DNA from: Lachnospiraceae bacterium
Lineage (GTDB): Bacteria; Bacillota; Clostridia; Lachnospirales; Lachnospiraceae
Length of the DNA: 47,825 bases
Assembly (NCBI GenBank): GCA_022796475.1
Contig: JAAWIS010000021.1
Span: 1-47,825, forward strand
Reading direction: 5' to 3'
The position numbers and the translations under genes are program-made. Position 1 is the first letter of the stretch. The number at the start of each line of letters is the position of its first letter. Under the pieces are notes generated by a model, which did not search any database, was not told the origin of the DNA, and saw only the letters and a program-made list of their open reading frames with translations. This document shows positions 25,766 through 33,760 of the stretch, one piece after another.

Positions 25766-27127
25766 CTACGCAATAATCTGTTTTCGGCTCCATCTCCCAG
25801 TCAGATACCAGATAAAGGAAATCAAGAAATTCACGCCCCATCCCATAGGAATGGCATACCAGACAGCCTGAACGCCCCAGACAGGTGCAAACAAATTGGC
25901 TACCAATACACGAATTCCCAGATTTACTAAATTTGCTGCCATATAAATTGTTACGTCGCCAGATCCCCGAAGTACACCGTCAGTAGCCGCCTTAAGTCCG
26001 ATTAAGGCAAAAAACCAACTGATAAAACTTACGTAAGAATTGGCTGTGGAAAAAGCCAGGGGGCCGCTTTCCATGTTGATAAAAGCGGATATCATCTGCC
26101 TGTGGAATAAATTTAAAATCAGGCAGATTGCCGCGCCGAATATTCCTATCATGAAAAAGCTGCTTTTTAAACCCTTGCGGACCCGCTCAGGCTGCTTCGC
26201 TCCTAAATTTTGTGCCGTAAATGTGGAAACACCATTTCCCGTAGCAATCATGGGAACAATGCAGATCGACTCTATCCGGGTTCCGGCAGAATATCCGGCA
26301 AGCACTGACGAGCCGAAGCCATTTACTACCGACTGCACCAGAAGCATTCCGATGCTGACAATAGACTGCTGAACAATGGACGGAATTGCAATCCTCGTTC
26401 CCCGCACCAGCATATCCCGGTCATAACACGTTGCCTTCTGACCATCAGCTATGGGATAATGGTTCAGCTCCCTTAACAAAACCAGAAAGGAAATCACAGC
26501 AGAAAGACCCTGGGCTGCTACTGTGGCGATCGCTACGCCGGCTACTCCAAGCTGCCAGCCGATTACCATCCATAAGTCCAAAGCCACATTTAACACGGAA
26601 GAAAAGATAAGAAAATACAGGGGAATTCTGGATTTCCCCAGAGCATTAAACGTGGCGGAAAGCACATTGTACATAAAAAGAAAGGGAAGTCCCATAAAAT
26701 AAATCTGCAGATAAAGCACCGCATCTTCAAACACGTTATCTGGCGTTTTCAGTGCTTTCATAATCCAGGGATTCAGGAAAAATCCAAACAGTGCAAGCAC
26801 AATACTGACTGCTAAGAAATTAATTAGTGCCGTATAGGCAGAGGTACGCATTTTCCCATAGTCCTCTGCCCCAAGATACTGGCTGGTAAGAACGGAAGCG
26901 CCAATCCCGCCTCCAATAGCTATCATAATAAACACATTAGTAAAGGAATAGGAGGCCCCTACTGCCGCCAATGCCTCCTCCCCTACATAACGCCCTACTA
27001 TAACAGAGTCTGCCATATTATAAAACTGCTGGAACAAATTTCCTATAATCATGGGAAGGGAAAAGAAAAATAAAGTTTTTCCCGGTTTTCCCGTTAACAT
27101 TTGATTCGTTTTCATGTTCTTATTCAT
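25766..27127 (-). CDS. MATE-family efflux transporter
   Basis: 453 residues with twelve predicted membrane segments in two similar halves. The first half starts at GKTLFFFSLPMIIGNLFQQFYNMADSVIVGRYVG, a typical MATE opening. MATE proteins export drugs or metabolites in exchange for Na+ or H+. Its start overlaps the stop codon of the HicB-like gene by 8 nt, so the two are translationally linked; an ATG 12 nt further in is possible. Substrate unknown. Confidence 0.92.
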   Translation of the reverse strand: MNKNMKTNQMLTGKPGKTLFFFSLPMIIGNLFQQFYNMADSVIVGRYVGEEALAAVGASYSFTNVFIMIAIGGGIGASVLTSQYLGAEDYGKMRTSAYTALINFLAVSIVLALFGFFLNPWIMKALKTPDNVFEDAVLYLQIYFMGLPFLFMYNVLSATFNALGKSRIPLYFLIFSSVLNVALDLWMVIGWQLGVAGVAIATVAAQGLSAVISFLVLLRELNHYPIADGQKATCYDRDMLVRGTRIAIPSIVQQSIVSIGMLLVQSVVNGFGSSVLAGYSAGTRIESICIVPMIATGNGVSTFTAQNLGAKQPERVRKGLKSSFFMIGIFGAAICLILNLFHRQMISAFINMESGPLAFSTANSYVSFISWFFALIGLKAATDGVLRGSGDVTIYMAANLVNLGIRVLVANLFAPVWGVQAVWYAIPMGWGVNFLISFIWYLTGRWSRKQIIA

Positions 27128-27395
27128 ATCCGGGAACTAATTGGATCGTCATGGTCAGATATTTTACAATCTGTCCCTTTTCCAACATCAAATCATCTGC
27201 ATGGCTCAATTCAGGCAGATCATTTCCTTCCTCCATTTCTACCAGAATCCAGTCTGTAGCTGCTGCTCTGGCCTGATCCGCAGCGTCTTCAATCTCAGGT
27301 CCTTCTGCCGTACAGCCTTCCAAATCCGGAAAATATGCCTGATAGCCGCTCCCATCTTCTTTTTTTGAAAAAATTGCAGGATATACAATCTTCAT
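27120..27395 (-). CDS. HicB-like protein without a HicA partner
   Basis: About 91 residues. The sequence MKIVYPAIFSKKEDGSGYQAYFPDLEGCTAEG is the degraded-RNase-H fold of HicB antitoxins, and the following helix is EIEDAADQARAAATDWI. Known HicB proteins usually pair with a small HicA toxin upstream. Here the upstream neighbour is the ribosome GTPase-NYN fusion gene 53 nt away, and no HicA-sized frame lies between. There is also no obvious DNA-binding tail. It may be a solitary domain protein with another role. GGGAG precedes the chosen start. Confidence 0.85.
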   Translation of the reverse strand: MKIVYPAIFSKKEDGSGYQAYFPDLEGCTAEGPEIEDAADQARAAATDWILVEMEEGNDLPELSHADDLMLEKGQIVKYLTMTIQLVPGYE

Positions 27396-27448
27396 TCGCG
27401 CTCCCATCCTTTGTTTTTATAGTTTGTTTGATTTTTGTTTTCATCTAT

Positions 27449-30280
27449 CTAACTGTTTTTTTGTCTGGTTTCCCCAGTTTTTCCCTTTGTAGTTGGTCCG
27501 GTCTTTCCTTTTGTAACTTGTTCGGTTTTTCCTTTTGCAGCTTGTCCAGACTTTGCCTTTATCGTTTCTTCCGTTTTCCCTGCTGCTTCCAAAAAAGCCG
27601 CTGTTTCAGAGTCAACTTCCTGAAACAAAAGGTTTTGCTTTCTATGAGGCTTTTCCAGATATTCTTCCCGCATTACCTGGTTAACCCGCTCGATCTCTTC
27701 TTTTAAGTCAGAGGCTGACATGCGAAGGCCGCCCTGACCAAGGATAATCACTTGTTCCAGTCCATCTGAAGTGGCAACAGTTACCCGGTACTGCTTTCCC
27801 AGCTCATGAACTACCTTTTCAATATATTGATCTGCCGTTTCTGCCTCTTTTGTATAAACGATATGGATATTGTGATAGGCCTGAACTTCACATCGGTGCC
27901 CTGCCACCCGGTAAGCATCAAACACCAAAATCAAATGGCACTTTTGAAACCCCTGATAATTGCATAAAATATCCATCAGGCGATGTCTGGCTCCATCCAA
28001 ATTTGTTTTCGCCAGTTCTTTTAATTCTTCCCAGGAAAAGATAATATTATATCCGTCAACTAAAAGATACTCCTCCTTCGGTTCTGTATGCTTCCATACC
28101 CGCTCTTTTAGTCCGTTCCTTCCCGACAGCCCGCCTCCATGCTGCCGTTTTCCTTGCAGCTCCTGTTTATTTTTGCTTCCCTTGTAAGTCCGCGCAAAAA
28201 TTTCTTCCAGTTCCTTATCCATTTCCAATGAACCGGAATATTGATCCCCCAGGCTTCGTCTGACAGCATCCTTCCCGCCATCCTCCCTCTGATGATCCTG
28301 TTCTGACTCATTTTGTTTTTCTTCACTCTGTCCAAAACCGCTGTCAACATGCATATAATTCTCTACCTGATGCCATGGGACGATAAAGCCTGCCCCATGA
28401 GAACAAAAAACAGAATCTGGCGTATTCTCTAAATCCAGCTCCGGATCATAGCCGGAATCTGCCAGCACTTCTGCTTCCCTATGGCAGGGTTCATATCCTT
28501 TCATCGTACAGAATAATCTTCCCAGTCCCTTAGAATAAGCAGCTACCTGGCTTTGATAGCCCCGCATTTCCTCCACAGGGGCGCTTCCTGTCAAGACAGC
28601 CTGGACTCCATCCTGTCTGGGCGCTTCAAAAGTTCCGCTCATCTTCTGAATATCCGACATAGCACGTCCTACATACTCTGCCGGAATCTCCAGGCGGAAC
28701 TGATAATAAGGCTCCAGCAATATGCTTTTCGCCTTCATCAGCCCCTGGCGGACTGCCCGGTAAGTAGCTTGGCGAAAATCACCGCCTTCCGTATGCTTTT
28801 GATGAGCTTTTCCTGCAATAACTGTAATTTTGATATCAGTAATTCCGCTTCCTGTCAAAACACCTTTGTGTTCCCGTTCTTCCAGATGGGTGAGTATCAG
28901 CCTTTGCCAATTCCGGTCCAGAATATCTTCGCTGCAGGAAGCGAAAAACTGCATCCCGCTTCCCCGCTCTCCCGGTTCCAGCAAAAGATGCACTTCTGCA
29001 TAATGGCGCAAAGGCTCAAAATGCCCAATGCCCTCCACCGGTTCCAGAATCGTTTCTTTATATACGATATGGCCTGGCCCAAAATCCGCCTTTACCCCAA
29101 ACCGCTCCTCAATTAAATTTTTCAGTACCTCAATCTGGACTTCGCCCATTAACTGAGCATAGATTTCATTTAATTGCGGATCCCATAAAACATGGAGAAG
29201 TGGTTCTTCCTCTTCCAACTGACGCATATTTCCAAGCATTTGATGGATATCGCAATCTTCCGGAAATATAATCTGAAACAGCAGGACTGGTTCCAATACC
29301 GGCATATCAGAAGCTGTTTCTTTCCCAAGTCCCTGCCCGGCATACGTTTTTGTCAGCCCTGTTACTGCACACACACTCCCTGCCGTCACTTGACTGACTG
29401 CCTGGAATTTTGCACCGGAATAAATCCGGATCTGGTTTACTTTCTCTTCTTCTGTTATGCTGTCTTTAACCTGCAGGCTGCCTCCGGTGATCTTCATATG
29501 CGTCAGGCGTCCTCCTTGAGGATCCCTGGTTATTTTAAATACCTTCGCTCCAAATTCCTGAGGATAGCTCTGCTTTTTTGTATAGCCTAAGATTCCTTTT
29601 AGAAATCCCTCCACCCCATCCAGCTTTAGAGCGGAACCAAAATAGCAGGGAAACACCTTCCGCTTCCACACCAGTTCCCGGATCTCTTCTTCTTCAATGC
29701 ATCCCTTCTCCAGATACTGTTCCAGCAGTTCTTCATCGCACATAGCCAGATTTTCATAAAACTCTTTCCATGCCTCTTGAGAAGTCCTCTCCTCCTTTTT
29801 CAAACCGCAAAGAGAAAAATCCACACACCGTTCATCCAGCCTCTTTTGAAGCTCATCCAAAAGTAGTTTTTGATCGGTGCCTTCCTGATCCATCTTATTG
29901 ATAAATAAAAATACTGGTATTTGATATCTGTTAAGCAGCTTCCACAGAGTCAGTGTATGAGCCTGGATTCCGTCTGAACCGCTAATTACCAAAATTCCGT
30001 AATCCAAAACTTGAAGCGTCCGCTCCATTTCTGCCGAAAAGTCCACATGTCCCGGCGTATCTAACAGAGTGATCTCTGTTTCTCCCAGAGAAAATACCGC
30101 TTGTTTTGAAAAGATCGTAATTCCTCTGGCCCGCTCCATTTCATATGAGTCCAGGAAGGCATCTCCATAGTCAACTCGCCCCAAAGTCCGCAAGTATCCG
30201 CTAACGTAAAGCATAGCCTCAGAAAGAGTAGTTTTTCCTGCGTCTACATGGGCCAATATTCCTATCACTAATTGTTTCAT
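27449..30280 (-). CDS. TetM/EF-G-like ribosome GTPase fused to a NYN (Rae1/YacP-like) nuclease
   Basis: 943 residues from the ATG at 30280 (GGAGAAAA upstream; a longer frame has no site). Residues 1-640 follow the TetM/TetO ribosomal-protection plan: GTPase motifs AHVDAGKT 10-17, DTPGH 74-78, NKMD 128-131, SAL 216-218, then EF-G domains II-V, ending like TetM at KGYEPCH. A polar, charged linker covers about 640-735. From YLLVDGYNIIFSW (738-750) to about 875 there is a NYN/PIN-like domain with acidic residues D742, D788 (FDAY), D817 (ETADQYIEK) and D839 (ATSD), matching YacP/Rae1, an mRNA endonuclease acting in the ribosomal A site of B. subtilis. The tail has KGKT repeats. I infer a factor that enters the A site with the GTPase and cuts mRNA there. 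Tetracycline resistance is possible but unproven. Confidence 0.9.
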   Translation of the reverse strand: MKQLVIGILAHVDAGKTTLSEAMLYVSGYLRTLGRVDYGDAFLDSYEMERARGITIFSKQAVFSLGETEITLLDTPGHVDFSAEMERTLQVLDYGILVISGSDGIQAHTLTLWKLLNRYQIPVFLFINKMDQEGTDQKLLLDELQKRLDERCVDFSLCGLKKEERTSQEAWKEFYENLAMCDEELLEQYLEKGCIEEEEIRELVWKRKVFPCYFGSALKLDGVEGFLKGILGYTKKQSYPQEFGAKVFKITRDPQGGRLTHMKITGGSLQVKDSITEEEKVNQIRIYSGAKFQAVSQVTAGSVCAVTGLTKTYAGQGLGKETASDMPVLEPVLLFQIIFPEDCDIHQMLGNMRQLEEEEPLLHVLWDPQLNEIYAQLMGEVQIEVLKNLIEERFGVKADFGPGHIVYKETILEPVEGIGHFEPLRHYAEVHLLLEPGERGSGMQFFASCSEDILDRNWQRLILTHLEEREHKGVLTGSGITDIKITVIAGKAHQKHTEGGDFRQATYRAVRQGLMKAKSILLEPYYQFRLEIPAEYVGRAMSDIQKMSGTFEAPRQDGVQAVLTGSAPVEEMRGYQSQVAAYSKGLGRLFCTMKGYEPCHREAEVLADSGYDPELDLENTPDSVFCSHGAGFIVPWHQVENYMHVDSGFGQSEEKQNESEQDHQREDGGKDAVRRSLGDQYSGSLEMDKELEEIFARTYKGSKNKQELQGKRQHGGGLSGRNGLKERVWKHTEPKEEYLLVDGYNIIFSWEELKELAKTNLDGARHRLMDILCNYQGFQKCHLILVFDAYRVAGHRCEVQAYHNIHIVYTKEAETADQYIEKVVHELGKQYRVTVATSDGLEQVIILGQGGLRMSASDLKEEIERVNQVMREEYLEKPHRKQNLLFQEVDSETAAFLEAAGKTEETIKAKSGQAAKGKTEQVTKGKTGPTTKGKTGETRQKNS

Positions 30281-30344
30281 TTTTCTCCTGCTTCTATTCC
30301 ATAATCCAACAATCCATGTATCTGTCTGCCAATAATCTGCAACC

Positions 30345-30378
30345 AAAAACCTCCCGGGGTGCCACCTGAGAGGTTTTT
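30345..30378 (-). terminator. Terminator hairpin with T-box-like sequence, ahead of the GTPase-NYN gene
   Basis: Minus strand: AAAAACCTCTC, loop AGGTGGCACCCC, GGGAGGTTTTT. The stem has 11 pairs on the minus strand, one a wobble that would be a mismatch on the plus strand, so it serves minus-strand RNA. The loop sequence AGGTGGCACCCCG resembles the conserved T-box motif (GGTGGNACCNCG). It lies between the kinase gene and the GTPase-NYN gene, about 65 nt before the latter. A full T-box stem I would have to lie inside the kinase gene, so this may be a plain terminator or a T-box remnant. Confidence 0.6.
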
Positions 30379-30460
30379 AGACAGTTTCCTGCTTCTGTTA
30401 TTGATTTAAAATATTGTGTTCAAACAGCCATAACCATGATTCTGCCTTTTGACTGCAGCA

Positions 30461-33004
30461 TTACTTCAGATACTTCTTTAACTGCTGAATCAATTGGTTC
30501 ACATCAATGGGCTTTGCCACATGAGCATTCATACCGCATTCCAAACTTTGCTGAATATCCTCTGAAAAAGCGTCTGCTGTCATAGCAATAATGGGCAAGT
30601 TAGCATCTGGCCGGTTCAGCGCCCGGATGGATTTTGCTGCCTCATAGCCGTTCATTATCGGCATCCGGATATCCATTAATATCACATCAAAGGCGCCCAC
30701 CTTTGAATCCTGGAATTTTTCCACACAAATCTTTCCATTTTCTGCCCGTTCCAGCGTAAAGCCAGCTTCCGAAAGCAGTTCCTCTGCAATTTCCCAGTTT
30801 AAGTCATTATCCTCTGCCAAAAGGATATGTTTTCCGGCAAAATCGATGCTTTCCTGTTCGTTCCGGACAGCTTCCTTCTTCGTTCCTCCAGCAAAGACAT
30901 TTAATCCCAGATATAAGTTTGAGCGGAATAATGGCTTTGAAATAAATCCATGAGCGCCTGCACTGCGGGCCTCATCCTCAATATCACTCCAGTCGTAAGC
31001 TGAGATAATTAAAATCGGAGTTTCATCGCCTACCTGTTTGCGGATCTCACGTGTAGTCTGAAGGCCATCCATCCCTGGCATCTTCCAATCCAAAAGAATA
31101 ACCTGGTAACTGTCATGGCGCTGATGCCTGTTTACCACCATTTCTACTGCCATCTCACCGCTGGTAGCACATTCCGCATGAACTCCAATCGCCTTAAGCT
31201 CTGCCACTGCGCTTTTACAAAGTTCTTCGTTATTATCTACAACCAGAATATTCCATGGCGGAAGAATCATATCCTCTACCTGCACCTGGGACTTCTCCAA
31301 ATCTAATATAACATGGAACTCGCTTCCTTTTCCCGGAGTGCTGGCAACCTCAATTGTTCCTTTCATAGCATCTACAATGCACTTGGTAATGGCCATGCCA
31401 AGGCCGGTTCCTTCTGTTTTCTGAACCTGCTTGGAATCATCTCTGGTAAACGTATCAAATATTTTATTTTGAAACTCATAAGACATGCCAATCCCGCTGT
31501 CTTTTACCCGAAAATGGCACCGCACATAATCTTCTCCCAGGGGAGAAGGTTCCTGGAACAGATAAACATTAATATTGCCTTCATTTGGCGTAAATTTCAC
31601 AGCATTGGACAGAAGGTTAATTAAAATCTGGTTCAGCCGTACATAGTCACAGTTTACATATTCTGTTTCGATTTGCTGAATAAAAATATCAAAATGCTGT
31701 TTTTTTGCCCGGATCTGAGGCTGTACAATATTTACAATACTGTCCATAGTTTCCCGCAAGGAAATCTGATCCATATTTAATGACAGCTTTCCATTTTCAA
31801 TCTTAGACATATCCAGCACATCATTAATCAATCCCAGAAGGTGTTTGCTGGATAAGGTGATCTTTTTCAGGCAATCCTGAACCCGATCCATATCATGAAT
31901 ATTGGTCATGGCAATGGCTGTCATCCCCACAATCCCATTCATAGGCGTCCGGATATCATGGCTCATATTTGACAAGAACTCGCTTTTTGCTTTATTTGCC
32001 CGGTCCGCTTCCCGCTTTGCTTTATCCAGCTCCCGCATCTGCTGCTGAGAAAGGTGCAGATATAGGGCAAATACTCCCACCATTCCCACTAAAATGGTAC
32101 TGCAGGCGGCCAACATCGTATACACTCTCTGGTTCCCAAGGTTACTAATCGCATCATCCAGCACCCCATAAGGCATAACCGTTACCAAATACCAGTTAGA
32201 ACCTGGCAGCATCGAACAGTATAGATGGCGGTGGGAATCATCTGACCGGAGGAGGGCGGAATAATCCTGCCCCTGTTCCATAGCAGCTTTCATTTCTTCT
32301 ACATACTGCTTTTCCTCTCTCCCGTCCATAGTCTGGGTAACATCCGTAAGCCTGGTGAAGTAATTGTCGCGGTAAGCTTCCCCGCTGCGAATCACAAAGC
32401 TTCCATCCCCTCGTATAATATGGGAATATACTAAAGCGTTATCCTCCTCTAAAACTAAAGCATCCTGAAGGTATTTCATGGGAATTCCTGCTACTATGGC
32501 GGAACTGGTCTTCCCATCTGGCATTTGATATTGTGCATCTACAATTAGTATCAGAAGCTTTTCTCCTTCTGCAGTAAAGCCGCTGGATAATCTTTTTTCC
32601 GGATTGCTTAAAGTTTCTATAAATTCTTCCTGATCAATAATCTCTATGGGATCACCATATATAACTTCACAATCTCCATCCTCTGTGTAAAGCCCCAAAT
32701 ACTCAAATGTACGGACGCTGGCGCCTAGTGACAATTCCTCCCGCATTAATTCTCCGTAAGCCATTGTTTCAGGAGGCGTCCGCCGGACAATCCCTTCCAC
32801 CTGAGATAACCAAAGTTCCACAATCGCACTGAATTTTTGACGATACTGGGTACTCATTTCAGACATATAAATCATGCCTACCTCGCTGATAGCACCCTCG
32901 CTTTTCCTGCTCATAGAGGAAACAATCCAGGTAAATACTGCTACACACAGAAGAATCATACAGCTAAGGCTTATCAGCAGAAATTTTTTAGTCTTCCCAA
33001 TCAT
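30461..33004 (-). CDS. Hybrid sensor histidine kinase with two receiver domains
   Basis: 847 residues. Membrane helix about 8-30, an extracytoplasmic sensor region (31-290) of the Cache type by pattern, and a second helix about 295-316. The kinase core follows: phospho-acceptor H349 in NMSHDIRTPMNG, N-box NLLSNAVKF 463-471, DSGIGM 502-507 and TGLGMAI near 533-539. Receiver 1 is at about 585-700 with D639; receiver 2 at 725-845 with D778 and the K831 P pair. No Hpt domain or separate response regulator is in view, so the output partner is elsewhere. GGAG lies 9 nt before the ATG. It is upstream of the GTPase-NYN gene on the same strand, separated by a terminator. Confidence 0.95.
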   Translation of the reverse strand: MIGKTKKFLLISLSCMILLCVAVFTWIVSSMSRKSEGAISEVGMIYMSEMSTQYRQKFSAIVELWLSQVEGIVRRTPPETMAYGELMREELSLGASVRTFEYLGLYTEDGDCEVIYGDPIEIIDQEEFIETLSNPEKRLSSGFTAEGEKLLILIVDAQYQMPDGKTSSAIVAGIPMKYLQDALVLEEDNALVYSHIIRGDGSFVIRSGEAYRDNYFTRLTDVTQTMDGREEKQYVEEMKAAMEQGQDYSALLRSDDSHRHLYCSMLPGSNWYLVTVMPYGVLDDAISNLGNQRVYTMLAACSTILVGMVGVFALYLHLSQQQMRELDKAKREADRANKAKSEFLSNMSHDIRTPMNGIVGMTAIAMTNIHDMDRVQDCLKKITLSSKHLLGLINDVLDMSKIENGKLSLNMDQISLRETMDSIVNIVQPQIRAKKQHFDIFIQQIETEYVNCDYVRLNQILINLLSNAVKFTPNEGNINVYLFQEPSPLGEDYVRCHFRVKDSGIGMSYEFQNKIFDTFTRDDSKQVQKTEGTGLGMAITKCIVDAMKGTIEVASTPGKGSEFHVILDLEKSQVQVEDMILPPWNILVVDNNEELCKSAVAELKAIGVHAECATSGEMAVEMVVNRHQRHDSYQVILLDWKMPGMDGLQTTREIRKQVGDETPILIISAYDWSDIEDEARSAGAHGFISKPLFRSNLYLGLNVFAGGTKKEAVRNEQESIDFAGKHILLAEDNDLNWEIAEELLSEAGFTLERAENGKICVEKFQDSKVGAFDVILMDIRMPIMNGYEAAKSIRALNRPDANLPIIAMTADAFSEDIQQSLECGMNAHVAKPIDVNQLIQQLKKYLK

Positions 33005-33137
33005 AACTTTACACTCCGTCTTCTAATACTCAATCATTATGAGGTACATCAAATCTTCTTTACCGAAAACGCATTATTCAAGATTGATATCAATTATATC
33101 ATTCGTTCTGTGAAAAAGCAACCAAATAGAAAAATAC

Positions 33138-33166
33138 TTGCAATGACAGCTTTTCTATTATAAAAT
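33138..33166 (+). promoter_or_regulatory. Predicted promoter of the DUF3592 gene
   Basis: Plus strand: TTGCAA (33138-33143), 17-bp spacer, TAAAAT (33161-33166). It lies in the gap between divergent genes, about 48 nt before the start codon. Confidence 0.45.
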
Positions 33167-33213
33167 TAGGAATGTAAAATTTTATATTATTTTTATTTCA
33201 GGAGGTATCAGAC

Positions 33214-33693
33214 ATGGACAGCAGTTTTTATCTTGTTGTTGCAGGAATTTCACTGGTATTTGTTCTTTTAATTGCCTTTGTTGCATGGACCTTTTTCAGC
33301 CGTTATAAGCGGCTTGGCACTGTGCTGAACCGGGCTCATGAAATGACCAAGACTGCCACCGGAACCATCAGTGAAATTGTAACTGTGACCCGAAGGAACC
33401 GGTCCTTCCGCTGGAAAAACGAATACCCGGTCATCTCTTTCGCCGCAAATGGAAAGCAGTATACGGTACATATGGACTGGGCAGAAAAACGAAAAGGCCA
33501 CTATGATTTAGGCGGAACCTATAAGGTTTGCTATGTTCCGGCAGATCCCGGCTGCTGCGTTGTTGAAGAATTCCGTAAAACCATGCAGAAAACCAGAACC
33601 CAAAGCCTGATTTGGACTGTGGTTTTCGGACTTGTGGCGTTAAACATGCTGTTTAGCATTATTCTCCAAACAATTACATCAATTGCTGGTTAA
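33214..33693 (+). CDS. DUF3592-like small membrane protein
   Basis: 159 residues. An N-terminal membrane segment (about 6-28) and a C-terminal one (about 133-153) flank a soluble beta-rich middle with PVISFAANGKQYTVH and GGTYKVCYVPADPGCCVVEEF. This layout and the YxPxxP-like turn match DUF3592, a family of unknown function. GGAGG stands 9 nt before the ATG. The next gene starts about 70 nt later on the same strand. Confidence 0.65.
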   Translation: MDSSFYLVVAGISLVFVLLIAFVAWTFFSRYKRLGTVLNRAHEMTKTATGTISEIVTVTRRNRSFRWKNEYPVISFAANGKQYTVHMDWAEKRKGHYDLGGTYKVCYVPADPGCCVVEEFRKTMQKTRTQSLIWTVVFGLVALNMLFSIILQTITSIAG

Positions 33694-33760
33694 AATACCA
33701 CACTTTTTTTGCACTCCTTTCATATTCTACATTACATGTATGAATATAAAGGAGTGCTTT

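Noticed and set aside
27449-30280. Canonical tetracycline-resistance gene
   Set aside because: The first 640 residues are TetM-like, but the extra nuclease domain, the divergence from TetM/O/W as remembered and the absence of a mobile context do not support a simple resistance call.
30281-30460. Complete T-box riboswitch
   Set aside because: Only about 80 nt separate the kinase stop from the hairpin, too short for stem I and a specifier loop outside coding sequence.
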